Counted from the stretch's first letter, positions 1 through 6,738 are shown. The stretch: DNA of 28,457 nucleotides from CALGYY01 sp964585485 (GCA_964585485.1 CAZPDS010000032.1:1-28457); one strand, 5' to 3'. Program-made: numbers and translations. The notes: generated from the sequence alone by a model not told the origin.

Positions 1-160
1 ATCGTTGCGCGCCAAAATTGCACCTAACAAATTGAATTTCAATTATTTCAAAGAAATTCTATGGTTTTTTAGTGGACACTAATGATAGAATATCAAAAAT
101 GAATACAGAAATGATTATTATGATATTGAAAATTTTTACTTGAATTATTCTTTTCATACT
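1..160. other. AT-rich stretch with no recognised gene
   Basis: This is AT-rich DNA at the window edge, downstream of the minus-strand island genes. I see no convincing ORF, RNA or terminator here. A 10-base near-palindrome (agtggacact, 71-80) is present, but nothing supports a function for it. Confidence 0.5.
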
Positions 161-556
161 TTATTTTCTTTTTGCTTTCACCTCTATACCACTAATTTCT
201 CCACCAAATACCGTATCATTTTTCTTTGATTCAATAATCACTTGGGAATGTTTCGCAGCAGTTTCCTCTGCTAACTTACCAATGACTCCGTCCTTTACTC
301 CATTATCATGATTCATGTTATCATGATGATTCTTGCTTTTAAAAACAGGGACCTGAAAAACTTTCTCGATTAAGAAGGCTCCCATATCGAATTCGCCAGT
401 TCGCAAATTTTTCTTAAGAATTTTTTTGAATGCTTTATCTTTTATGCCTTCATTAAAAATAGGTACTTCTCCAGGTATGCGTGCGTATTGAAAATTCAAC
501 CCCTGGGGTTTGCTAAAAATCACACATTGGAAATTTTTGGAATTTGGGGGCTGCAT
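161..556 (-). CDS. hypothetical protein downstream of Rhs immunity gene
   Basis: This is an unrecognised protein of about 131 residues if the ATG at 556 is the start; the same frame opens with a TTG at 577. It has no signal peptide or membrane segment. It is rich in Lys, Asn and His, with a His/Asn/Asp cluster (HHDNMNHDNG) in the middle and a basic tail ending KAKRK. The stop codon of the preceding gene is at 585, so it probably belongs to the same minus-strand transcription unit as the Rhs module. Its position after a toxin-immunity pair makes a second immunity protein or a displaced toxin-tip fragment possible. That is inference from context only, since no motif identifies it. Base composition is AT-rich like the rest of the island. 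Confidence 0.45.
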   Translation of the reverse strand: MQPPNSKNFQCVIFSKPQGLNFQYARIPGEVPIFNEGIKDKAFKKILKKNLRTGEFDMGAFLIEKVFQVPVFKSKNHHDNMNHDNGVKDGVIGKLAEETAAKHSQVIIESKKNDTVFGGEISGIEVKAKRK

Positions 557-584
557 TTCGTTGCATATTATCACCAAATATCCT

Positions 585-1244
585 TTAATCCCATTTTTCT
601 AAAGGATAATCGAGGACTTTCAGTGTTGTCCAAGAATATCTTGTTCCATTAAGCGGATATATCTTATTCTCTCTGACATACTTTAATCCTGTTTTCTTGA
701 GTGCTTTCAGCCATTTAAAATATATCGAATAGATATGGCGTATCTGTTTTTCTTCAAAATCTTGATGACTAATCATATCTTTATCAAAATATTGGGGGGT
801 TTCAAAATAGAAAGCATATTCACCATTAATAAAGCGTTCATTGTCCCCTTTACGAATAATGCTCCAAGCAACATCACTCCTTTTCAATATTACATTTTCG
901 ATATAGAATAGGACAATAAAACTTTTGCGGTACGCCCTGTCTGTTGAATCAGGGGAATGGATATATGCAGTGGTACTGTTATCAATATATTTTACTTCTG
1001 GTCTTTGTTTACCAAAAAAACTAATAAAAAATCCAAATTCATCTCCCGAACCCTGATAATAATTCAGAATACTTTCAATAAAAGAAATGGTATCATCAGG
1101 CATTGAAAATGTCTCCGAACTTCCATAAATATACTTATTAAAACTAAGAATATTCTCCATCTGGTCGTAGCTATATCGGATGTTTTGTCCTTGCGAATAA
1201 GTGTACAAAAAAACAAAAGTCAACAATACAAAACTATTTCTCAT
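585..1244 (-). CDS. secreted protein, probable immunity protein for Rhs tip
   Basis: The protein has 219 residues. It begins with a clear signal peptide (MRNSFVLLTFVFLYTYSQGQ, residues 1-20), so the mature protein should reach the periplasm or the outer-membrane side. The rest is rich in aromatic residues (many Tyr, Phe, Trp) and shows no motif I recognise. Its ATG at 1244 lies inside the 3' end of the upstream Rhs gene (stop 1234-1236), an 11-base overlap that implies translational coupling. In Rhs systems the gene directly after the toxin tip is normally the immunity gene. A periplasmic immunity protein also fits a tip that would attack the cell wall. The pairing is inferred from gene order and signal peptide, not from family recognition. 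Confidence 0.6.
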   Translation of the reverse strand: MRNSFVLLTFVFLYTYSQGQNIRYSYDQMENILSFNKYIYGSSETFSMPDDTISFIESILNYYQGSGDEFGFFISFFGKQRPEVKYIDNSTTAYIHSPDSTDRAYRKSFIVLFYIENVILKRSDVAWSIIRKGDNERFINGEYAFYFETPQYFDKDMISHQDFEEKQIRHIYSIYFKWLKALKKTGLKYVRENKIYPLNGTRYSWTTLKVLDYPLEKWD

Positions 1245-2271
1245 TAATCTTTGATTTTAATTGATAATCGGTCATATTTGTTTTGCCGCCAACTGTCTTT
1301 ATGTCTATTGTTTTATTCCCTTTGTACAAATAATAGCCACCAAATTCGAAAGTCTCTTGTTTCTCTGTGTCAGGATTGATCCAGGGACCAGCCATTCTGT
1401 CACCTGCATAAGGCATCGGGCTTCCATCTTCTAAACGCAAGAATGGGGAAGGGCCATTTTTGGAATTAAATGGACCCCATTCGGGGTTATTAGCTCCAAC
1501 AATGGCGGAATGCCCGACCTTGCCAACATCAGGACCAGTGGAGTGATTCCAAACACCAATAACCTTTTCTCCTGCGTTTGCTTTTTCTCTTGCCGAAGCT
1601 AAATCATAGCCAAGTGATGTATAATCATCAGCTAAGATATTTTCCATATTTTTCGTTACCTCGCCAGTAGAATAATTGGTGTATTCTGAACCTAAATCTG
1701 TTTTATATTTACTGTCATCTGGATTGTTTACATTGTCTATTGAAGCAAATTGTGTATACCCATTACAATTGTATAATTGTGATGTCTTAACCTCCATAGC
1801 AACTCCCTTGGCATCTATAATCCCTACAAGGGTTTTTGTTTTAATTTCACGCCCTTCATTTGTATAATAAGTTCGCCACTCGTAATAATTAGTGTTTCCG
1901 TTCTTTTGTGCTTCTGGATGAATGCCTCCAGACTTGTAAACAGGGTTCCCATCTCCATCAACAACGATGTTTCCGTCAGCATCCTTTAGCAAAATAGGAT
2001 TGTTTAATGCAAAATTATAAGGTGAATACGACGTGTATTCATTGGCTAATTTATCAGGTGCCCACCATCTCCCAATCCTACTATCATATTCCCTAAACCC
2101 AAAATCAAGATGTGTTCCATCCTTCCCCACAAACTCATTATCCTGCATTTGCCCGTTAAACCCAAACCGGTAGGAAGTATCGCCTTTAATCCGTTTGGGC
2201 ATCTCCATTCCAAACGGATAATAATCTATTGCGGAATGTATACCCTTATGTGTTTTTTCATGTCGTATCAT
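1234..2271 (-). CDS. truncated Rhs-core protein with putative papain/NlpC-like toxin tip
   Basis: The protein has 345 residues. Residues 15-95 match the C-terminal Rhs core typical of Bacteroidota (DYYPFGMEMP, YRFGFNGQMQDNE, FGFREYDSRIGRWW, NFALNNP). All YD/Rhs repeats and the secretion region are absent: the frame opens at a stop just upstream, next to the IS1595-family transposase gene. After the core (about residue 110) comes a variable tip. It has a Cys in a helix-like CNGYTQ segment (C169) and a His in KVGHSAIVG (H254), preceded by a run ending VIGVWN. This Cys...GHxAIV arrangement resembles papain-fold NlpC/P60 or amidase effectors that cut peptidoglycan. The fold assignment is tentative. 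The next gene overlaps by 11 bases and encodes a secreted protein, as expected for a cognate immunity gene. The gene may be an orphan, silent Rhs-CT module rather than an expressed full toxin. Confidence 0.7.
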   Translation of the reverse strand: MIRHEKTHKGIHSAIDYYPFGMEMPKRIKGDTSYRFGFNGQMQDNEFVGKDGTHLDFGFREYDSRIGRWWAPDKLANEYTSYSPYNFALNNPILLKDADGNIVVDGDGNPVYKSGGIHPEAQKNGNTNYYEWRTYYTNEGREIKTKTLVGIIDAKGVAMEVKTSQLYNCNGYTQFASIDNVNNPDDSKYKTDLGSEYTNYSTGEVTKNMENILADDYTSLGYDLASAREKANAGEKVIGVWNHSTGPDVGKVGHSAIVGANNPEWGPFNSKNGPSPFLRLEDGSPMPYAGDRMAGPWINPDTEKQETFEFGGYYLYKGNKTIDIKTVGGKTNMTDYQLKSKINEK

Positions 2272-2318
2272 AGGGCATAAAGTTACAATAATTAAGAGTC
2301 GTTATACCTACTTTGTTA

Positions 2319-2333
2319 TAATCAATTTGATTA
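2319..2333. repeat. short palindrome at transposase stop codon
   Basis: TAATCAA-T-TTGATTA is a perfect 7-bp inverted repeat around one central base. Its right end (2331-2333) is the transposase stop codon read on the minus strand. It could be a weak terminator or part of the element's end. No T-run follows it. Confidence 0.35.
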
Positions 2334-3251
2334 CTCGTTAGTTTGCCAGAAAGGGAACGCGCTTGCTATCAATAGCCTTTCAAAAACAGATCGAAGATAC
2401 CGTCTATTAAGCTTATAAACAAATTCGTTCAAATAATTCTGGAGGTAATTTCCTTTGATTTTATGATAAACACCAAGGAAGTTTCTTTTTGCATTACTAA
2501 TGGCAATGTGCACCCAGCGTAATGTTTCAGTAGTTGTCTCTCGACTTGATTTTTCAGTAACATGTGCCTCAATATATTTTTCAATATCGAGATAGCTCGT
2601 GCTTTTGTCTGAGAATACTATGGTTTTGGAGTCTAACGATTCTTGAACCACTTCTTCGATTGCACCCGAATCCTGAGTTTTCAATACTTTCATTTTGAAA
2701 AACCTGCATTGGTTTGAGCTTTCTCCGGTTTTAAAATCTTCAAGAGGAATAGATTCGGCCATCACAGCAACATTTGTCTGTCGCTGACTGCCGCGGCCTC
2801 GTTTGAGCCGCTTTTTAACGCCTTCTGAAACAGGTTTTTCAAAATACCCCTCATCAAATTCAACCATGTCGGAAAGTTTGTACATATCATCTCGTTTCCC
2901 CATGGTGGCGCGCATTCTGTGCATAATAGCCCAAATAGTCATGTATCGCTTATGCCCAATCTGACGCTGAAGTTCACAGGCAGATATCCCTTTCTTGGTA
3001 GTTGTCATGAGTAGCATAACAAGAAAGTAGAATCGAAAAGGCAATCTTGAATTTTCCATTACAGTTCCACTTCTGAGTGTTGTGCGGAAACCGCAGGCAG
3101 CACAATGAAACTGGTATTTTGATGCTAGCCAGTATTGTTTCGTTCCACCACACTTTTTGCACACCACGCCTTCTCTCATACGCAGATCACGGTAATAATC
3201 CTTACAAGTTTGTTCATCGGAAAACTTGTTCATGAATTCTATGATTTTCAT
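2331..3251 (-). CDS. IS1595-family transposase (ISXO2-like)
   Basis: The protein has 306 residues, full length for the family. An N-terminal zinc ribbon has two Cys pairs (CKKCGG near residues 31-36 and CAACG about 15-20 residues later). A helix-turn-helix-like segment follows (ISACELQRQIG). The C-terminal part is an ISXO2-type DDE-like domain, including VEFDEGYFE and VFSDKSTSYLDIE as likely catalytic Asp positions and WVHIAISNAKRNFLGVYHKIKG near the end. The frame is intact, so the enzyme may be active. Upstream, a perfect 12-bp inverted repeat ends inside the ATG and carries a possible -7 promoter box. I could not define terminal inverted repeats or a target duplication with confidence. The element separates two Rhs toxin modules. 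Confidence 0.9.
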   Translation of the reverse strand: MKIIEFMNKFSDEQTCKDYYRDLRMREGVVCKKCGGTKQYWLASKYQFHCAACGFRTTLRSGTVMENSRLPFRFYFLVMLLMTTTKKGISACELQRQIGHKRYMTIWAIMHRMRATMGKRDDMYKLSDMVEFDEGYFEKPVSEGVKKRLKRGRGSQRQTNVAVMAESIPLEDFKTGESSNQCRFFKMKVLKTQDSGAIEEVVQESLDSKTIVFSDKSTSYLDIEKYIEAHVTEKSSRETTTETLRWVHIAISNAKRNFLGVYHKIKGNYLQNYLNEFVYKLNRRYLRSVFERLLIASAFPFWQTNE

Positions 3252-3282
3252 ATTTTTGTTGTTTAAGTTTCAACAAAAATAT
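3250..3282 (-). promoter_or_regulatory. perfect 12-bp inverted repeat over transposase start, with embedded -7 box
   Basis: On the minus strand, ATATTTTTGTTG (3282-3271) is followed by a 9-base loop (3270-3262) and its exact complement CAACAAAAATAT (3261-3250). The last two bases of the second arm are the first two bases of the transposase ATG (3251-3249). The first arm contains TATTTTTG (3281-3274), a match to TAnnTTTG. A transcript from this box would start roughly in the loop and lack the first arm, while transcripts reading in from outside would fold and cover the start codon. No good -33 box is visible at normal spacing. Confidence 0.55.
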
Positions 3283-3294
3283 TTGCACGCTACG

Positions 3295-3699
3295 TCAAAA
3301 CTTGTCGCTTGGTGTAAACAAGCGAGGAATCAATAAAACAATTATCCATTTTAATGCTTCCAAGTCATTTACTTTATAATCAAGTCTTTTAAACTCTTGG
3401 TTATTAATAATATCATCTGTAATCTTGTCTGTTTTAAAAATAAAAACATGCAAAGTACTATCGCTTGACCTTTTATTAATTGAATATTCCCAAGCTCCTT
3501 TACCGCCCGTAACAAAATTCGGTCTTACTGTATCATATGCGGATGCCTTGTACAATTGCAGTCCTTTATTTAAAACTGTATCTGTTAGTAATCTGTAATA
3601 TATTGTATTGCTAGTTTTGTTTACAAGCAACAACTTTTGATTGTTAATGTCACAACTGGAACAAACAATCATTACTATAATCATTAATATTTTTCTCAT
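3295..3699 (-). CDS. small lipoprotein, probable immunity protein for Rhs zinc-peptidase tip
   Basis: The protein has 134 residues. The N-terminus is a lipoprotein-type signal (MRKILMIIVMIVCSSC) with Cys16, or less likely Cys13, as lipidation site, so it should be anchored in a membrane facing the periplasm. The body is a small beta-rich domain with no recognised family. Its start at 3699 is 2 bases from the stop of the upstream Rhs gene, the usual place for a cognate immunity gene. The last 15 or so residues (WIIVLLIPRLFTPSDKF) are hydrophobic and basic and unlike the rest. They are encoded next to the IS region and over a hairpin (3305-3325), so the natural C-terminus may have been replaced by sequence at the IS junction. 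Function is inferred from position. Confidence 0.6.
   Translation of the reverse strand: MRKILMIIVMIVCSSCDINNQKLLLVNKTSNTIYYRLLTDTVLNKGLQLYKASAYDTVRPNFVTGGKGAWEYSINKRSSDSTLHVFIFKTDKITDDIINNQEFKRLDYKVNDLEALKWIIVLLIPRLFTPSDKF
3305..3325. repeat. 7-bp stem hairpin near IS right side
   Basis: TCGCTTG and CAAGCGA form a perfect 7-bp stem around gtgtaaa. It lies in the 3' end of the lipoprotein gene, 10 bases before its stop codon, and between that gene and the transposase. It may be a weak terminator for the toxin-immunity unit or part of the IS end. Confidence 0.35.
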
Positions 3700-3701
3700 A
3701 C

Positions 3702-4949
3702 TTATTTCTTATTTGGTCCAAAATACAATGGATTTCTAGGGTCGTTCTCACCTGTTAACCAATACCATAATTGATTAGCCGATTTCTCCCAAGGCATATC
3801 TGAATGATAAGGTGTTGTACTTGTAGTTAGACTTGGAATAGCAACCAATCCGTAATATGCAACTGGGCCAAGAATTAAAAACTGAACTACGTGACCAGGT
3901 TCATGAGTATTGTAATATTTATCTTTAGAGCCACCTTTAGGATAAACAATAAATGGACCAGGTGTAATCGCTCCCCAATCTTTATCTGTAAAATTTGTTT
4001 CTATTTGTGGTATACCTCTAATAAAATTAACTGTTAACCAAGGTTCTGATTTCTCACCCCCTCCTCCTGTGGCACCACCTGCGGCAACACCATCTCTATC
4101 ATCCCAACAAAATTCTTCAGCAAACGGACTCATGTATATTTCAGTACCTGAGCCCAGGGACAGTTTCATGCCTTCAAGGTCGCCCTTGGAATTTTGATTG
4201 ATGGTCAGCACCGACACCGTGGTGCCGGTGTTTTCATGAAACTCTCTGACGGTCTGCTGGCACCATTTTATGTAGGCATCGTTTTTATAATACTTCGTAT
4301 TGGCATCATACTTATTCCTCCAATTTTGAAATTCAGCGGAGGAAACAAATGCTTGCTGCTGTTGCCGCAAAAATGGGGTATTCAACGTCCGGCCGTAGTT
4401 TTTATATTCATTCATGTAATATTTATCCCAAAACAAATTCTGGTTCACAAATTCATTATAGAGATATCCTGACGGATCCGAATACTTCAATGGATTATTC
4501 AAACAATAGGCGTAGCGGTTGTAAGCTTGAGGATTCGTCCAATGCTGCACAAACGGATCCGGGCTCAGAAACTGCGCCACCAGCGGGTCGTACGCGCGGC
4601 CGTTCATGTTGATGAGGTTGAAGGCGTCCATCATTTCGTGGCCGGTGTAGCCGCGGTCGGTAAGCGGGGTGAGCGTGCTGTTGCTGTAGGTCCACGTGTC
4701 CGGGTTGCGCCGCCGGCCCCAGGCATCGTAGCCCCGATCGGCCGCGAGGGTGCCATCCGTGGCCTTAATCAGCAGATTAAGCGAGCCTAATGCGTCGGTG
4801 GATACGTAGTACATCGTGCCTGTGCCGTTGGTGGTTTCATAAAGGCCCAGAAGGCCTTCGGGGGAGTAAATGTAATGAAATTCGTTGAATGCAAAACAGA
4901 AAATTGCATCCGCTGCATTCCGGGCGATCGGAAATGCAGCAAAAGGCAA
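3702..4949 (-). CDS. truncated Rhs-core protein with putative zinc metallopeptidase tip
   Basis: The ORF encodes 415 residues from a TTG at 4949; the frame is closed by a stop at about 4984. Homology to Rhs starts near residue 29 (HYIYSPEGLLGLYE) and runs through DAWGRRRNPDTW, GRAYDPLVAQFLSPDPFVQ and YAYCLNNPLKYSDPSGY (about residue 160). The first 28 residues look unrelated, so the N-terminal repeats and secretion domain have been lost. The tip ends with HEPGH (H349, E350, H353), then GPVAYYGLVAIPSL and PWEKSANQLW, where E388 is a plausible third zinc ligand. This HExxH...GP...PSL...WxExxAN layout recurs in Bacteroidota Rhs tips and suggests a gluzincin-like peptidase; its target is unknown. 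A lipoprotein gene follows 2 bases downstream as probable immunity. GC falls sharply from core to tip, as expected for a swapped-in tip. Confidence 0.75.
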   Translation of the reverse strand: MPFAAFPIARNAADAIFCFAFNEFHYIYSPEGLLGLYETTNGTGTMYYVSTDALGSLNLLIKATDGTLAADRGYDAWGRRRNPDTWTYSNSTLTPLTDRGYTGHEMMDAFNLINMNGRAYDPLVAQFLSPDPFVQHWTNPQAYNRYAYCLNNPLKYSDPSGYLYNEFVNQNLFWDKYYMNEYKNYGRTLNTPFLRQQQQAFVSSAEFQNWRNKYDANTKYYKNDAYIKWCQQTVREFHENTGTTVSVLTINQNSKGDLEGMKLSLGSGTEIYMSPFAEEFCWDDRDGVAAGGATGGGGEKSEPWLTVNFIRGIPQIETNFTDKDWGAITPGPFIVYPKGGSKDKYYNTHEPGHVVQFLILGPVAYYGLVAIPSLTTSTTPYHSDMPWEKSANQLWYWLTGENDPRNPLYFGPNKK

Positions 4950-4970
4950 GCCTTCCGGCCCTTCCCGGGG

Positions 4971-4996
4971 AATTAAAAATTAATAATTAATAATTA
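4971..4996. repeat. AT-only tandem-like repeat at island edge
   Basis: A 26-base run of only A and T is built from repeated TAATAATTA-type units. It lies just upstream of the truncated Rhs frame and next to a GC-rich spacer. It probably marks the edge of the acquired island. Confidence 0.5.
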
Positions 4997-5237
4997 GACA
5001 TAGTAGATACATTCTGCTTCCCGGCGCAAGATGTGACGTGCAAAACGGCTTGCGTATAGCGTGCGCGCGGGGCCCGTCAAAACCGCGGGGCAGCGCGGGG
5101 GAAAAGCAAAAAGTAACATTAAAGGAAAATAATGCATCGGGCTGGCAGGTACGAAATTGTGGACAGTTTTCGGCTGGATCCGTTTACGAAATCCCTGCGT
5201 AACCGACAAGACCCTGCGGTTCATCCCCAATTTTTCC
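4997..5237. other. non-coding spacer with a GC-rich patch
   Basis: This spacer separates the truncated Rhs gene from ccmE, which point away from each other. Positions about 5035-5100 are strongly GC-rich (runs such as gcgcgcggggcccg), unlike the AT-only repeat beside them. Overlapping open frames exist on both strands, but they have low-complexity composition and no recognisable domain. I see no gene here. Confidence 0.45.
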
Positions 5238-5245
5238 TATCTTTG
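5238..5245 (+). promoter_or_regulatory. -7 box (TATCTTTG) for ccmE
   Basis: The sequence matches TAnnTTTG exactly and lies 15 bases before the ccmE ATG at 5261, giving a short leader. No clear -33 TTTG is seen. It also argues against the longer upstream start in the same frame at 5132. Confidence 0.45.
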
Positions 5246-5260
5246 ACCGAAACAAAATCC

Positions 5261-5668
5261 ATGAAAACATCCCACCTCATTATCGTGCTCCTGCTGATCA
5301 TCGCCCTCGCCGTGATCTTCACCACCGTGTTTAAATCGGATACGTACAGTGATTTTAAACAGGCCCGAAAAAATCCCGGACAGGAGGTTCAGATCATCGG
5401 CCACCTCATTAAAGACAAGCCCATGATCATGGATACCCTGAACGGGCCGCGCTTCCGCTTTTATATGACCGACAACCACGGCGATACCGCCCGCATTTTC
5501 TACCCCGGCGCCCGGCCCCAGGACTTCATCAAACTCCAGCAGGTGGTGGTTATCGGCCACTGGCAGGACAGCCTTTTTCTGGCCTCAAGCCTGCTGCTGA
5601 AATGCCCCAGCAAATACAAGGACGATAAACCCGAGTCGTTCGGGAGCACAAATTTCAGCCAGGAATAA
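5261..5668 (+). CDS. ccmE: cytochrome c maturation protein CcmE (CxxxY type)
   Basis: The protein has 135 residues: an N-terminal membrane anchor (about residues 5-24) and a periplasmic OB-fold domain. The order of motifs fits Bacteroidota CcmE: YSDFKQARKNPG, VQIIGHLIKDKP, FYMTDNHGDTARIFY, PQDF, QVVVIGHW, and a C-terminal KCPSKY. CcmE carries heme in the periplasm and passes it to apocytochrome c. In E. coli the heme is bound covalently by His in HxxxY; here the matching position is C115 in C-P-S-K-Y119, the CxxxY variant known from Desulfovibrio and archaea. The same frame extends upstream to 5132, but the membrane anchor, family length and a -7 box at 5238-5245 favour the ATG at 5261. No other ccm gene is nearby. 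It converges on tsaD with 2 bases between the stops. Confidence 0.85.
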   Translation: MKTSHLIIVLLLIIALAVIFTTVFKSDTYSDFKQARKNPGQEVQIIGHLIKDKPMIMDTLNGPRFRFYMTDNHGDTARIFYPGARPQDFIKLQQVVVIGHWQDSLFLASSLLLKCPSKYKDDKPESFGSTNFSQE

Positions 5669-5670
5669 GT

Positions 5671-6693
5671 TTACTTTTTCTTGCGGGCGTAGGCGGTGTC
5701 ATCCGAGGCCGCAAAGTGGCCAACCCGGTAATGGAAACAACCCGCCATGGCGATCATCGCCGCATTGTCGGTACTGTACTGCAGCTCCGGAATAAAACAC
5801 GTCCACCCTCCCCGCTCACCCGCGGCCAGCAAAGTGGACCGCAGCGCACTGTTGGCCGACACTCCGCCCGCAATCGCCACCTGACGCAGGCCCGTGACCT
5901 CAACCGCCTGCCGTAACTTCTTCATCAGCGTGCTCACAATAGCCTGCTGGATGGAGGCACACAGATCCGCCTGGTGCCGGACAATGAAATCAGCATCTTC
6001 CTTCAGCCGGTCGCGGACAAAATACAGAATTGAGGTCTTTAAGCCACTGAAACTATAGTCCAGTCCTGCAATGCGCGGCTCGGCAAAAGCGTAGGCCCGC
6101 GGGTTGCCTTCCTTAGCATAGCGGTCGATCAGCACCCCGCCGGGATAGGGCAAGCCCAGTATCTTGGCCGCCTTATCGAAGGCTTCGCCCGCTGCATCGT
6201 CGATGGTGCGGCCGATGATCTCTGTTTCAAACGGCCCTTTCACGATCGCAATTTGCGTGTGTCCGCCGGAAACCGTAAGACAGAGAAAAGGAAATTCCGG
6301 AACTTGCTTGTCCGGCTCCTCCGCCGAGCGGATAAAATGGGCCAGTATATGCGCATCCAGATGATCCACGCTGATGAGCGGAATCTGCAGCGCCAGCGAA
6401 AGGGCTTTCGCGAAGGACGTCCCAACCAGCAAGGATCCCAGTAAGCCCGGTCCCTGCGTGTAAGCGATCGCATCCAGCTGTTTTTTATGTACCTTTGCTT
6501 TTTGGAGTGCCATTTCAACAACGGGTACGATGTTTTGCTGATGCGCCCGCGATGCAAATTCCGGCACCACACCCCCAAATGCCTGGTGAACATCCTGTCC
6601 GGCCACAACATTCGACAACAGGACGTCGCCCTTGATGACGGCAGCAGAGGTGTCGTCGCAGGAAGATTCAATACCGAGAATGCATGGGTTCAT
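5671..6693 (-). CDS. tsaD: tRNA N6-adenosine threonylcarbamoyltransferase TsaD
   Basis: The protein has 340 residues, full length. TsaD moves the threonylcarbamoyl group from TC-AMP to A37 of ANN-decoding tRNAs, working with TsaB and TsaE in the cytoplasm. Visible ASKHA/Kae1 motifs are GIESSCDDTSAAV (residues 7-19), the metal-binding pair H111 and H115 in DHLDAHILAH, VSGGHTQI, DDAAGEAFDK, DYSFSGLKT, AGGVSANSALR and STDNAAMIA. I chose the ATG at 6693 because homologues start with a few residues before ILGIESSCDDT; another ATG at 6714 would add seven residues. It is divergent from tamB (45 bases between starts) and convergent with ccmE. Housekeeping gene, no anomalies seen. Confidence 0.97.
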   Translation of the reverse strand: MNPCILGIESSCDDTSAAVIKGDVLLSNVVAGQDVHQAFGGVVPEFASRAHQQNIVPVVEMALQKAKVHKKQLDAIAYTQGPGLLGSLLVGTSFAKALSLALQIPLISVDHLDAHILAHFIRSAEEPDKQVPEFPFLCLTVSGGHTQIAIVKGPFETEIIGRTIDDAAGEAFDKAAKILGLPYPGGVLIDRYAKEGNPRAYAFAEPRIAGLDYSFSGLKTSILYFVRDRLKEDADFIVRHQADLCASIQQAIVSTLMKKLRQAVEVTGLRQVAIAGGVSANSALRSTLLAAGERGGWTCFIPELQYSTDNAAMIAMAGCFHYRVGHFAASDDTAYARKKK

Positions 6694-6702
6694 AGCAACA
6701 GA

Positions 6703-6710
6703 TACCTTTA
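6703..6710 (+). promoter_or_regulatory. near-match -7 box (TACCTTTA) before tamB
   Basis: Seven of eight positions match TAnnTTTG. It lies 28 bases before the tamB start, in the short spacer between the divergent tsaD and tamB genes. Confidence 0.3.
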
Positions 6711-6738
6711 TCAATTGAATGGCCGTTAGTGTATGTAA

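Noticed and set aside
71..80. agtggacact as a possible IS end
   Set aside because: A single short near-palindrome with no partner copy or transposase nearby.
2273..3330. Terminal inverted repeats and target duplication of the IS
   Set aside because: GGCATAAAGTTACA on the left and AGCGACAAGTTTTG on the right are only weakly similar, and no 8-bp duplication flanks them.
4994..5230. 78-residue minus-strand frame in the spacer
   Set aside because: Composition follows the GC-rich patch, no domain is visible, and it overlaps the ccmE promoter region.
5132..5260. Longer N-terminus of ccmE
   Set aside because: The extra residues precede the membrane anchor, are unlike the family, and lie upstream of the -7 box.
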